Source of the DNA: Rhyacophila brunnea
Lineage: Eukaryota; Arthropoda; Insecta; Trichoptera; Rhyacophilidae
Length of the DNA stretch: 64,000 bases
Reading direction: 5' to 3'
Assembly (NCBI GenBank): GCA_022495005.1
Contig: JAGYXB010000186.1
Location: 62,001 to 126,000, forward strand
A model generated the notes under the pieces. The model made no database searches. It was not told the origin of the DNA and saw nothing but the letters and a program-made list of their open reading frames with translations. Position numbers and translations under genes: made by a program. Positions 12,667 to 24,838 of the stretch are shown in pieces (position 1 is the first letter of the stretch; each line of letters opens with the position of its first letter).

Positions 12667-12907
12667 ATATAAGTAGTGTGAATAATAACTCTTATAAAGC
12701 TAATTGAATATAAACATGGTGTAATTTCATTGATTTTTCTAATACATAAGTAGTGTTATAATATAATAAATACATCGATAATGTTAGAAAACCTATAAAA
12801 AAAAAAAACAAATGTAAAAAAATGAGTGAAAACAATGTGAATGCAAGATAAGATTAGCCTGCATTGAGACGCCATCACTTCCAGTATAAAGTAAAAAATA
12901 ATAAAAT

Positions 12908-13125
12908 GTAAGTTATGTGTAAACGCAGCTTTAGCGGGCTCTCAGACGGGATACCGGTGTTGAGCCACCGGCGTGGCTCGATTCCGCATTTACACATAAC
13001 TAAATGGGAGCGTTCAGACGGAAGACACCCGTATCGCACTTTTTTTAAGCCACCTGCGTGGCTAAGATTCCGCATTTACACATAACTAAATGGGAGCGTT
13101 CAGACGGAAGATACCCATGTTTACG
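12908..13125. repeat. Inverted plus 86-bp tandem repeat
   Basis: The words taagttatgtgtaaacgc (12908) and ccgcatttacacataacta (12984) form a foldback. The latter, with taaatgggagcgttcagacgg, is repeated 86 bp later (13070). Probably a small non-autonomous element that was tandemly duplicated. Confidence 0.6.
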
Positions 13126-13425
13126 AGAATCGCACACTTTTCCTTTGCCCGCCACAATGTCAAGCCGCTTGAACTTATTATTATTTCCGCAGCGCGGTTT
13201 ATATACCATTTTTTATTCATTCCCTCGGCCGAAACTCCGGCGATCGTAATAATAATAATAATGCAATTATTTATTTGTTAAATCGAATTTATCATTGACA
13301 AATAATTAATATTAATAGGCATGTTTTTTAGCTAAATATGAATTTCGTCAAAATAAAATGCATAAATAAAAATATTTTTTTGTACTGACCAAGATTCTGA
13401 AAAAAAAAAAATTATATTAGGGTAA
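13126..13425. other. Non-coding
   Basis: Contains an AAT microsatellite near 13247-13263. Nothing else seen. Confidence 0.3.
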
Positions 13426-13429
13426 GAGC

Positions 13430-14625
13430 TACTATTATGGGCCAGCTTCAATTATTGGCCACTTGCAGATAAAATCTAGTTTTTTAAGATATTAAATCAA
13501 CATTGCCATCTGTTCAGTTATTAAGAAATCTCGTCAATTGTTCCTCCGTTGGTAAAACAGATAATTGTTACTTTAGCATTATAAAACAACCTCAAAACCG
13601 CATTTTTATCTGACAGTTCGAGCGAAACCGTGAAATAAGTGCGATTTGTTGTAATTTGTACAAGGACATGACTTCTGTTAAAAGGTATGTTAAACATTTA
13701 ATATCATACAAAATACTAATCCAATTGACAAGTATCTATGTATTTGGTTTATGTATATATCATTAGACATATATTTTGGAAAAAATAGGTGGGTAGGTAT
13801 ATTATGATGGTGGCCAATAACTGATTCCAAAATACGTCGATTTTCCTTTATCGGCCGGCCTTGCTAATAATAGAATATGTGACTAATTAGTTAAGTATTA
13901 CATTTATTTTTATTAGTTGAATAGTGTTTTAACAGTATTTTAAATCATCTTTGTTTTTATTATATTTCTCCGACATTCGTAGATAAATGTTGGCCACCTG
14001 GCCCATAATTGTAGTTTTGATGGCCGATAATAGAAACTTTTTTCTTGATTGTTCCAGAATAAAAATGCATCAAAATAAACGAATGAAATATAGTCAAGAA
14101 CTGAAGAATAAAAGAAGCAATAGAGTATATGAAAGACCATAGTGAAGAGTCTTTGCGTTCAGTAACAAGAAGATTTGAAATACCAAGAAGCACACTAAAA
14201 TTCCTTCCGCAAAAATCCTCTACTGAAAAGTTATGTATGCTGTTCCTACTGTGAGAAAACTTCAATGATTCTCATTTATCCTTTATGCTACGTCAAGATG
14301 TTTGTTAACTTCTATCAGGGAGGTATAATATTTCTTTTAAATTATTAAAATCAATTTCCAACAAGCTTTACGTATTTAATTAAATATGCCTATCTCACTG
14401 TAACTCAATGTGAATGTGTTCTTTGTATTTTTAAGTAATATGTTACGTATGTCTAATAAAATGACGATAAAGTTGCATTAAGTACTTGATTGAACACTTA
14501 ATAATGATGTGTGATCACAATATTACATAAACTGTTTTTTAATTTTTGTTTAAATAATGTTATTACAGCAATTTCGGGGTGGCCAATAATTGCATTTTTT
14601 GGTGGCCAATAATTGTAGATTTGCC
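13430..14625 (+). mobile_element. Decayed pogo-like element with GGCCAATAATTG repeats
   Basis: At least eight variants of tggccaataattg or its complement lie at the two ends and the middle (about 13440, 13455, 13806, 13848, 13991, 14020, 14577, 14601). Between them, 14083-14253 encodes a psq-type helix-turn-helix: KYSQELK, then after a small frameshift KEAIEYMKDHSEESLRSVTR and RFEIPRSTLKF. An acceptor-like gttccag precedes it. No catalytic core remains. Confidence 0.6.
14083..14253 (+). pseudogene. psq/CENP-B-type helix-turn-helix remnant
   Basis: About 50 codons from ATG 14083, with one frameshift between KYSQELKN and KEAIEYMKDH. The sequence RRFEIPRSTLKF matches the DNA-binding helix of pogo-family transposases. 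Only the N-terminal domain survives. Confidence 0.65.
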
Positions 14626-14824
14626 TTTTTTTTGATTATTTTTTTTATGATGTAAAATATATTTTTTTAAATGTTCTGATAATTGATTATTATAAATAAA
14701 TAAAACAATTAAACAAATAATATTTTTAGATATTAGATTAGATATATTAGATTTTATAGATGCCTTATCCATTAAATCTAAAATATAAACATAAATATAT
14801 ACTATATTAGCAGGTATATACTAC

Positions 14825-14899
14825 GGCGCTCGTAGTTTAATTGGTAAAACATACCGGTGCGAATCTAGCAGATACAGGTTCATGTCACATCGAGTGTCG
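14825..14899 (+). tRNA. Degenerate tRNA-like sequence (pseudo-tRNA or SINE head)
   Basis: Seven-base acceptor arms ggcgctc and gagtgtc can pair completely (two G-U). An A-box tagtttaattgg fits the consensus, a gttt/aaac D stem forms, and a B-box-like ggttcatgtca is followed by a T-rich terminator. The anticodon and T stems do not pair, so a working tRNA is unlikely. Confidence 0.35.
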
Positions 14900-15674
14900 T
14901 ATTTTTTTCTACAAAACGATTTTTTTCTAGTGTGTGCATGAGATGTTTTCAAATTATGTATAAGCATACTATTGTTTACTTTTTGTATTTAGTTATCAAG
15001 CGATATTGGTAAATGATAACTTAAAACCGGCCATCCGGAATTTTTTTTGGGGTCAAACTATATTGCAACAATTTTTAATTAAAAAATAGTTAATAATTTA
15101 TGGAAACTATGTTTTTCAGAAAAATAAGTTGTAAGATGTAGTAGGTAGGTACGATGAAATATGAAATAAAAAATATTGATGTGGTTATCAGTGGCGCACT
15201 CATGATTTAATATTGGGGGGGGCCCAAGGAGGAGAATGTAAATTAGTCCCATAGGCTCTTTTTCTTCTTCATATAATTATGTTAACATATTTTCACAATA
15301 CACGGTGGAATATTTGTATAGTTTCTACCCTAGTTTTTATTAAATTGGAGGCATAACGGCGGTAACCGTTGAGCGTGTCATCAGCGACTGGCGGATTGGA
15401 AGTGACTAACAGCGACCATGGACCTGGACATATGCGCCTAGTATGCTAAAACATTACTTAAATATTATCGACTGTCCTACCCGCTTGGTCTAGACAGCTA
15501 AAATAGTTATGCCTAATTCCACTGAAAAAAAATATTCTTCAGATTTACATCAATACTGACTGTAGTGGGTGTAGTCGTTCTTTTCGCCGAATGTTTATCG
15601 TCGATTTTTGGTTTTTTAATATTGAGGTTCCAAAATATTAATTGAAAGTGGACAAAAAAAGTATTAGTGCATTT
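14900..15674. other. Non-coding
   Basis: AT-rich; a G-run near 15217 and a short GC-richer part near 15360-15430. No gene seen. Confidence 0.3.
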
Positions 15675-15841
15675 GAGTCGCTTAGAATCATAACTCACAT
15701 TTTGCAATTTTGTCTTTTTTGAGTTAAATATGCCAAGTGATTCTAAATGCAGTAATCTATATACAGAACATAGTTGGGTATCAAAAGTCACTTTAAACTA
15801 TGTGAAAATCGTTGACAATGTTTCAAATTCAAAATTCACTG

Positions 15842-15892
15842 TTGGAGTCAAAACTCACATAATTCAAAGAATAATGTGAGTTTTGACTCCAA
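15842..15892. repeat. Perfect 19-bp hairpin with 13-base loop
   Basis: Arms ttggagtcaaaactcacat (15842-15860) and its exact complement (15874-15892). The arm is the subterminal motif of the surrounding element in head-to-head arrangement. Confidence 0.85.
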
Positions 15893-17196
15893 GGCCTTTC
15901 TAACCAATCAGAGAGCTCTATTCCTCAAAGTGTCATGGCGGATTTCGCATCTCAAAAAGAAGTTGGTGTTCAATTGTGTAGTCATTGTGTTTGATAATTT
16001 CGGCGTTATTTGTTAAAAGTTAACTAAAAATAATATGGAATTATTCAATATGGATATGAGTGTATCCCCAGTCAGAGATGGAGTCGTATGGAAGTGAGGA
16101 AAGTACATGAAACTGGAAGAAAAATAAAGCCAAGACTGACAGGTCATTACCAAAATGTGATATTGGATTTCCATTGATAATAACTTTGTCTGTTAACTGT
16201 TTTGTCATTGCTTATACCTTCTGTATAAAATATAAAGTTTAATAATTATTCTTAGCAGTCTCAATACCTTAATTAAGCTTTTTAAAGAATTTGTCATTGG
16301 CTGTTGCCAGCCAATTTGCTCTGGATCTATATGCTCTATTGTTTGACATCACATGACTCACATGAGTTTGTAAAAATTGTTTTCAACTAGTGTACACATT
16401 TGAATGAAGTTATAATATTGTGTTAAAATAATTTGGTATGTATTATTAGTTATTTTATTACTTTGCACAATGACACTGTCAAATAAATTCAGCTCATTGC
16501 TTTAATGATATATTAATTATAACCATGAAAAGATTCCATTGAGTTATCAAAATAAACTTTACAATGAGTGAGACTTATTTTTTCCAAGATCTAATTATAT
16601 TTTAGTAGGTATCTACGTATTCCTTTTGTTCCACAATAAAGGGCAAATACTTCCAAGGGTTTATTAAGTTGGTTTGTTTTATTTTGGTTTCAGATACAAG
16701 GCGAGTGGAATGCCTTTAAATCCCTTATGTACACACCAGAAAGGAGCCAATCATTGCAAATCGTTGTCAATCAGAAGAATGCAAGAATCTGATCATACAA
16801 AAATGTAATATCAATAAAATTCAGTGTGTGGAGTCACATTAGGACGATGATCTAATATTATTTAGAATACAATAATTTATAATTACTGCCAATAATTATG
16901 TAAGAACAAAATAAAATATGACAGAATGTCCTACAATAATTAGTTTGATTCAAAAATCCAATCATTCCTACCAAATTTGTATAAAAAGTATGATGCATCC
17001 ACAATCTACATGTATTAATATTTGTGTAGATTGGAATCAAAACTCACATTATTCCTATACCTTGGGGTCATAACTCACATATTCACAAAGCTGGTGTCAA
17101 AACTCACATTATAAAAATTTAAAATGCTTCCCGTAACCTTAGGAGTATTATATATATAAAAAAAAAATAATTTAAATCGACTCACTCACTCATTAA

Positions 17197-19135
17197 CACT
17201 ATACGGTCCGCGAATTTTCGCGAAGAACCTACGCCAATATCCGGTATTTTTTAATGAAAATCAACAAATTTCGATCGCGAAGTTAAAAATGATATAACTT
17301 TTGAACCTATTGATATATTTCAATAAAATTTTCAGAAAATACTTAAAATATATCAATGCATCAAATTGTGTCATTTATTCAACACTTGTCAACCTCTAGC
17401 CCGCGTTCCATAAAGGTAAAGTATATAATTTGTAAATTTTCGTAAATTGTTTATTATATGTTATTAGATTAGTTCAATTTGTTAAATATAATGTAAAGGA
17501 AACAGCCTATTGATATAAAGCAATCACAATATATTATTTTTTAATTAAAAAATATAATAAAATATTCAAATACAAAATGTTTTACACCGCTATAGAATAC
17601 GTATCAATTCATTTTTAGCGCTAGCTACTCATATCTCTGATTATCAAATATAATAAAATAACAAAGACTTCACACAAACTGTGAAGTGTTTAAAAATAAA
17701 TGCACATTCATTCCCGAACGAACACTAATCTGATTTATTGGTTTTATGGCTGAGGCAGTGCAGTGGCGTGCATATTTTCGAGTAAATTCAAATAAATAAA
17801 ATGCATGCATATACATTCCCACCGTTTATTACAATTTGGTATTATTGTAGGAATCGAGACAATCCAATAACAGTGCAGAGGCGTGCGTAAAAAATTCATA
17901 TAACAAAATCTATGAGCAATAGAATTGTAAAACAAACATCTACATTCCACAAAAATATTTGAATCAACACTCAATCTTATGGATAATACCTTTAGATAAC
18001 TGGCTAGGCACGAAATAATTATTATCACACTAAAGCTGAAATTATTTGAAATAGTTTATAAAACTATGAATGTAAAATGAACTAACAACTAATACACTTT
18101 TTTTAAAATTATACGAAGAAAACCAATTACCAATATGTAGATGTAGAGGTACTTTACACTCTTTGGACATGTAAATAGTTTCTTTTCGAAGTTTATGTGA
18201 GGAACACACTTTACACTTTCTTCTTAAACGTTTATTAGTTGCGGAAATCCACGGAAATATTTGATTGTGATTGAAAATTACACTAAAATCTCCGATATCT
18301 TCAGTCACTGGGAATATCTGACATACAATCCGCATAGTTTTCCTCTGTTTAAAAACGAATGGTCCTCCATTTTAAAAAGTTTTTTTGGAGATAAAACTAA
18401 TAAAAAATATATATCCTAGCTGAAATATACTTAGATTAATTATTTTTTCAATGAAATTAGTGCAATATAAATAATAATAGCTATTATTTATGCAGTTACA
18501 CAAGCAATAATCTCCCGAAAAAAGCGAACGAAAATGACAACGCGATACAAGTTCACATTTATAACTATTCTCATTTTCAAGTTAAGATTTCTATCATGGA
18601 TGATGAAGCATGGTGGGTGGATGTTTCATGGGTAATAAACCATTAATGACAAATTATCAAATAGGATGCAATTTCATAGCGAAAAATCGCGTTCATTTAA
18701 AAAAAAAAGAATGCAGGTTCATAAATGGGTGACTACCACTGAAAAGGGTCGACAATTAAATTTCGAAGTTGAAGTGACGACACTGGAATATAACATTGAG
18801 TGTTTATTACCGTTTTTGTTTACGTCTCGTGATTCAGCCGTCTAGAAATGGGCTTGTAACTAATAAAAAAAATGGTATAGGTACAAAAAAAATACTGAAT
18901 GGTATTACGTCCGCCATCTCTGTAAAAACCCCGAAATATTTTTTTTCCATCATGCTTTTACTTCTTGCACATGTCATTCAACCATCTGTCGATAGATCTT
19001 GCAACCAAATATTAAATTTCATATTTATTTTTCACAGTAAAGATATGCCTATGTGAGGACGCCACGTAGGCGTCACCGGATCGTAACGTTCGGCTTGCAA
19101 AGGACGCCAATGTGGCGTGACCGGACCGTAAAGTG
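17197..19135 (-). mobile_element. Decayed piggyBac element flanked by TTAA
   Basis: TTAA at 17193-17196 and 19136-19139. Terminal repeats CACTATACGGTCCG on the left and CACTTTACGGTCCG (read inward) on the right. On the minus strand, 18260-18130 encodes RRKCKVCSSHKLRKETIY and CKVPLHL, the C-terminal zinc finger of a piggyBac transposase with some cysteines lost. The catalytic core is not recognisable. Confidence 0.72.
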
Positions 19136-19290
19136 TTAATATTCAAGGGAGTTCAATACTTTTCTTCTAATTACAAAAAATAGTGCTCTGGTGGTTTTTT
19201 GCGATTATCTCAAAACTCGATTTTTGGAATATGTGAGTTATGATTCTAAGCGACTCATTTAACTTATACACAAACCTACTCACACAACAT

Positions 19291-19720
19291 AGCCTAATTT
19301 CTTGTTTATCGGTCTTTTGTCTATTGCACTCGGTGTACCTACACCATGGCCCCCACATCCTGAAACGGGCCCTCAGGCTAGTGAATTATTGGCGATTTTT
19401 AATACATCTACTCTAATACTGGAGCTGTCAAGTATCAATACATAATAATCAGAAACTAAACAATATTGCACAATTATAAAAATGTTCATGGCCATGAAGT
19501 ATAATAGCCTAATTTCTTGTTTATCGGTCTTTTGTCTATTGCACTCGGTGTACCTACACCATGGCCCCCACATCCTGAAACGGGCCCTCAGGCTAGTGAA
19601 TTATTGGCGATTTTTAATACATCTACTCTAATACTGGAGCTGTCAAGTATCAATACATAATAATCAGAAACTAAACAATATTGCACAATTATAAAAATGT
19701 TCATGGCCATGAAGTATAAT
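19291..19720. repeat. Perfect 215-bp tandem duplication
   Basis: The unit starting agcctaatttcttgtttatc occurs at 19291-19505 and again at 19506-19720 without any difference I could find. The following 19800-19870 stretch is GC-rich and shares the words gggcccccaggcta- and ccctca-like motifs with the unit. Confidence 0.9.
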
Positions 19721-21714
19721 AGTGCCGCAGGCGACTTTTTTTACTAATAAAGCCAATTCATGATGTGTATTTATCTCACTTATCTGGTCAACCCGACACG
19801 CTGGGTCCCCCACAGCCCGGGCCCCCAGGCTAGAGCCCTGTCAGCCCTCCCCAGCCATGACCTACACCACTCCGGAATTCGGGTGGACACCGAGGATTTT
19901 TTGACAGTTCCATTAAAGATTGGGTTTCTAAAAAAACCAGACATTAGTGTTTCGAAATTTTTGTGTTAGAAATTAAGATCTAAGAAATTTTTCTAAAAAC
20001 GGTGCTGGAGAATAACAAATCATTTTTTTGCCGTGTTTTATAAATTTTATAAAATAACAAGTACATATGTGAGAACTTACTACCAATAGTAGTTACTTAG
20101 ATGCTTCCCAGTAGTTTTAAAATAAATCACAGATAAATGATCTTTTGGTGATTATGCCATTGTATTAATTTATTAGTAAATTGGAATTTATCGATGACAA
20201 TTCTAAGCACAATAATAATAGGAATATTTTTGAGCTAAATCCGTAATAACTAATAAGTTACGTAATCATATTATTATGAATTTTGATCGTTTAGCCGGTA
20301 GTGAATAATTATTGGCGTTGTATATTCCGATATAATATATACCATATAATAATAAGTAATAATATGTATGTTTCTACGACATTTCTCAGTGACAGAATGA
20401 TAAATATTGTTTTTAAAAAAAATGTATTCAGTTGAAAATGTCTCTCTGAGGCGGATGAAACCGGTCCTAATTTATTGATTAAAAGTGGAATAAGTACTAC
20501 AAAGAAAAATGCGTATTTTCTCCAACAATTTATGATAACAACGATCATCATATATGTTCATTGTGGTCCCGATAGGTACCTACCTACGCAAAAACTAAAT
20601 TCATAATTATTAAAAAACGTAGGTATTCTAAACCCTTTGTATAAATAGTTCACTATATAACCAATAAATTTTATTGGTCAAAGCTCCAAAAATAAAGTCT
20701 TTGAGAGTTTGCCCTATGTAATATAATAATAATGTGTTTTTTTATGAGCTACTGTAATAATAATGTGTTTTTTGTTAGTTGAAATGCCGCGAATATGATG
20801 AGTCATCCAGATGCAAAACTTGCTAACCGTGTTTGAACAGATTTTTGGCAAAATGATAAAAAACTAATTTTGACACTACTAGACACTTCTTTTATTTAGA
20901 AAATTAAAAAAAAATATTTCGTTGCTACACAAAAGTATTTTATAATCAGGCTTTAAAATAAATAGATATTATGGTTGAAAATCTGAAGATTACACGTTTT
21001 GCACCCTAACTGCAAACATGACAGGTCTTCTTGTAAATATTATGTTCGGTTGCAAATCCTATCATCTTCATCCTTTTTATCCAAAATAATATCTTTTTTG
21101 CTAAAAGTCTAATAATGCTATCGTTTTGTTAATATTAACAAGCATTGATGAATGATAAAATACAATTGATATACACATGTAGAAAATGATTGTTTTATTA
21201 CAAAATTTTAATAGTTGACATTGCTTGTTTGATCATTGTTCGACGACGTGTTGTGAGTCACGCATCCGGTAGATGCGGCGTGTGTTGCTCGTGTCCTTCG
21301 AGTTAAATAGTCAACTGACGTTTTCAATTAAACACTTCTAAATATTTCATATTTTTGATGAGGTTTTCGGGTTTTGAAACTTGCGATTTTTTCAGCATCT
21401 TATAATGTTCATGATAATTAATGTGTATGCAGTGAATGTGTTAAATATCAAAAAACTTGAAAAGAATTGTTAATTAATTAAAATGAATGGAGTATTTAGA
21501 TACCTCTCCTTACGATTGATACATAATTTTTGATAGAAAATTGTCATAAAATGTCATGCGGTCACCTGCGGCACAATAACAAAAATTTCATTTGCTATTA
21601 TTGTGTGCTATGTGTGAACAATCAATAAACATGAAAGCATTTTAAGAAGCCAAATAACTAATGAGTGTTTTTATTTACCGTCATCACTAATTCAAAATAA
21701 AAATCTTCTTTTCA
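19721..21714. other. Non-coding, AT-rich
   Basis: No gene, no clear element. A short duplication gtaataataatgtgttttt appears near 20724 and 20753. Confidence 0.3.
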
Positions 21715-21926
21715 GTCTATATATGGGGATATCGGAAGAATTTATCAGTTCACCATCTCCAGAACAAAACAGCGAGTGTCGGCATCTCTGGCTCTGCAGT
21801 TCCAACAGTTTTATAAAATTTTAAGTATGAGATGAAAATTGCCAGATTCCATCCACTTAATGGGGAATTTTCCCGGAGTCGCTGGGTGCATTTATTGTAA
21901 ACATATTCGAATTAAAAAGCCATCCA
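21715..21926 (+). pseudogene. HARBI1-like nuclease fragment
   Basis: Reads ISRTKQRVSASLALQFQQFY, a stop, then MGNFPGVAGCIYCKHIRIKK, which is the Harbinger motif FPGVxGCIDxTHIxI with its first catalytic aspartate changed to tyrosine. It ends abruptly at the junction with a Gypsy integrase. Confidence 0.75.
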
Positions 21927-22330
21927 CATGGACATTGTTGGACCGCTACCGCAGTCGAGTGTGTACGAATACCACGGCGGTGAATCGATTCACACGATGG
22001 TCAGTGGCATACCCACTAACGAACACAGTTGTAAAAACATTTAATTGAACAAGGAATATATGCATAGATTTGGAGTACCAAGCAAAATGATCAAGGATCG
22101 CAATTCGAATTAAAATTATTTCAAGGATTCCACTGAGTACACAAAACAGCATACAATCCAAGAGGAAACGGCATGGTGGAGAGATTTCACAGACAGCTAA
22201 AAGTATCACTCCAAGCCAGACGTATCACAACACATTGATCGGAAGAACTACCAATCATTCCCTTAGGTTTATGAACAACAGTGAAGGATAATTTACAATG
22301 TAGCCCAGCAAAACTGGTTTAAGGACAGAT
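21927..22330 (+). pseudogene. Gypsy-type integrase fragment
   Basis: Begins HMDIVGPLPQSSVYEY (first catalytic D of the retroviral-type integrase), shifts frame to VNRFTRWSVAYPLTNTVVKT, then GVPSKMIKDRN, and finally AYNPRGNGMVERFHRQLKVS with the catalytic E and EELPIIPLGL. Multiple frameshifts and a gap. No long terminal repeats nearby. Confidence 0.85.
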
Positions 22331-22593
22331 AAAGACAGACAGACAGTTTAAAAACCTACTTTACAAACTTTGCTGATATCCAAGATGACACTTTTAAATG
22401 TTTATATAGTCTTGAAAGAGAATTACATAACAAAAAAACAAAAATGCAACAAACTATACATGATTTTTTCAATAAAAATTTTAATTGAATGTTGTTTTTA
22501 AATAAAATGTTATTTTTTTAGAAACATAAAATTTTAATGTTCGTTTTTTCAATACCCCCCTTTTACATTTTCCCTCCAATTAGGTTTTTTTTC
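22331..22593. other. Non-coding
   Basis: Nothing recognised. Confidence 0.3.
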
Positions 22594-22632
22594 GCCAGTC
22601 CCTTAAAAAACGTAAAATAGGGGTTATACTGT
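22594..22632. repeat. Solo Tigger-type terminus
   Basis: Ends aaaataggggttatactg then TA; read inward CAGTATAACCCCTATTTTAC with the phrase aagggactgg, the standard plan of a Tigger-type end. No partner was found. Confidence 0.45.
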
Positions 22633-23459
22633 ATATATATTACCTTTGTAGAATAAGTAATTTTTGATGTTTTAATCCGGCCGCCGCGTAAGTTTCAATA
22701 TGAAAGAAGCCCGGTCTGCGGTACGGTTTTTCTAAATGCTATGCTTCGCTGCATTATGATAAATACGGAAATTAAAAATAGCTGGTATAACTGTTATCAT
22801 GCCTAGATACATAAGGTTCGAAGTGCCACACTAAACAATAGAATCGATTGTTGAATTTAGCTGTGTTTACTTCGATAAAATCATCCATAGTCCCTTGAGC
22901 CGAAAAATTACGAAGCCATGTTTGATGACGTAGACACGCGTCTCTTTGATTGTGCGCCCATAAAAATTAATAAACCACTTACTATATTTTACTCATGTTA
23001 GAAACACTTAAAAATGCCATTAAAAATATTGAAAATAATAGCTTTTATTGTGTCCCATATTATTACATGTTTTATGGTTCGCGTGAGTCCACACTGGTTG
23101 AAATATTATAATAATTTCTTTTGTTATTTTTTGAGTGAAATTCGGATTATTACTAGATTAAACTTTTCAGTTTTATTGAGCATTGTGTTATGTTAGTGAT
23201 TGTCGTTTTATATTTTATAAAAAAACAATATTTATTTTGTAAAATCAGCGTAATTTTTTCTAAGTGCTATAAAAACATTTTTTGCGTGAGGTTTTAAAAT
23301 TTTATAAACACTAAATTGCATGCAAAGATAATATGTAATATAGTTGAAAAGTCAATATTCCATGATTTATATTTTATATAATGTTGTATACCCGTGTGTT
23401 TTTTTTTATACTTACGTTTATTTATACGTTTTATATATTCCTTCATAGTAATTCGTAAT
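22633..23459. other. Non-coding, AT-rich
   Basis: No gene or recognisable element. Confidence 0.3.
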
Positions 23460-24055
23460 TTATTGGTAAAACTCGCAATCGTCCTAACTAAAATATAATA
23501 TATTATATTTTTTCATTCCGTGTGGACGCATCTTTACAAATATTTACGACTTTCAATAATGAGCTCTATTAAGGACTTTCAAACAATTGGGGTGACACAT
23601 GACCATGAGTAATAAAAATAAATGACACAAGTTCAAGTCCATATTTATAAATATTTCGACGACACATTATTGTTTTCGGTTTGGTTTTTTTGTTGTCTTT
23701 TATTCCCGCAAACATGGTGTTGTAAAAATCGCGGTGAATATTCAACTTTACACGGTAAATCACTCGGCGCACACTCAAGTCGAATGAAAATACTTTGTAT
23801 GCCTAGTGCGCAGGTGCTGTAAAATACCGCGTAGATTTGAACTGATGCAATCGTACCGGCGAATTTCAATAGATCGAGAGGGTTCGAAAGATCGATGATT
23901 ATGAAATTAAAACAACATATTTTTGACAAAGTTATATAGGTGGAAGTAGGCGGATGGATCGGGCGCGTTATCCACAGGTCAAGGTTTGCGTATCTGATTG
24001 CTATACGGTCGCCCATGTGTTACGTACTAGCCGTATCCTACTGGAATACGGTCGC
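23460..24055 (-). repeat. Interspersed repeat R2, copy 1
   Basis: Inverted relative of 41501-42384. Shared blocks include accttgacctgtggataacgc, gatccatccgcctact and ggtaaagatgcgtccacacgg (with minor differences). Apparent open frames here are shared only because the DNA is homologous. Confidence 0.75.
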
Positions 24056-24761
24056 CGGGAATGGGTTATGATAAGTCTGCCAAAATTTTCAATGACTGAA
24101 ATGTTGTGAATAATATTAGTTGACAGTGAAATATTAATAAAAAGTATTTCGTCACCGTAGATGTCAACTGAGCCAAGCCACAAATTTGGTGAAAATGAGT
24201 AAATTACACAAAAGCATTTTAAAATCATCAAAGATGCAGTGCCACTTGTGGATGTTTTCTGGATTTAAGCCACAAAATTCTCTTGACTACATTTTTGTAC
24301 ATTTCAATATTCAGTGGTCAAGAAAATATAACACACATAAGTTCTAAGATCCAATTTTTTTTAGTTATTTGTACAAAATAATAAAAAGATAATGTCACAA
24401 AGAATATTCTATGTTGAAAGTTTTACCATTATATCTTTAAAAACAAAAAGGTTCAATAAAAAAATGTTACTTTTTTGTCACACAAAATCTTTGAGTGCCT
24501 GTTTCTCAGCATTATGATGTTGTGGACCGACTCCCTTGACATCTACGGCGACGATTTAAGAGTAAATTTGGCCAAGGGAGTTGTCGTGCTCTCCTGCTCC
24601 ACCCTTGACTTGAAAAACTCCTGGAATGTTTTTCAATGGGGCATGATAACTCAGTGGCAAAACTTCCTCAATAAGAAGGCGTCGAAACAGTCGAGATTCT
24701 CAGGCTGTTCTGTCTACCTTCTGTGTCACCAGGATGGTCAGCCATTTTACCGAGACACATT
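24056..24761. other. Region downstream of NCAPD3
   Basis: No gene recognised. The open frame on the plus strand overlapping 24475-24771 has no family features and runs into the NCAPD3 poly(A) signal. Confidence 0.35.
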
Positions 24762-24767
24762 TTTATT
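24762..24767 (-). terminator. NCAPD3 poly(A) signal AATAAA
   Basis: Minus-strand AATAAA lies 72 bp past the stop codon of the terminal exon, a normal spacing for a short 3' UTR. Inferred from position only. Confidence 0.6.
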
Positions 24768-24838
24768 ATAGTGGCCGTCCACTCCGCAGACTTGCCGTGT
24801 TAAAAGGAGAACGTGCCGCTCTATTCATGGAGCAGCTG

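Larger units (their letters stand above)
15675..19256. mobile_element. Unclassified inverted-repeat element (3.6 kb)
   Basis: Both ends carry the same 26-base terminal inverted repeat, starting GAGTCGCTTAGAATCATAAC; flanks read ATTT on both sides. Subterminal copies of the word TCAAAACTCACAT or TCATAACTCACAT occur at 15683, 15848, 17035, 17066, 17098 and, inverted, at 15874 and 19230. No transposase was recognised. A decayed piggyBac (17197-19135) is inserted within it. A possible acceptor-bounded stretch at 16693-16790 (QGEWNAFKSLMYTPER) could be a coding remnant but resembles nothing I know. Confidence 0.6.

Noticed and set aside
23645..24016. Open frame with KICCFNFIIIDLSNPLDLLK and a similar one at 41906-42115
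   Set aside because: The similarity reflects homologous repeat DNA (R2). Both frames are short and end differently; no sign of selection on protein.
24475..24771. Plus-strand open frame of 98 codons downstream of NCAPD3
   Set aside because: No family features, antisense to the 3' flank of NCAPD3, and it ends in the region of the gene's poly(A) signal; likely chance.
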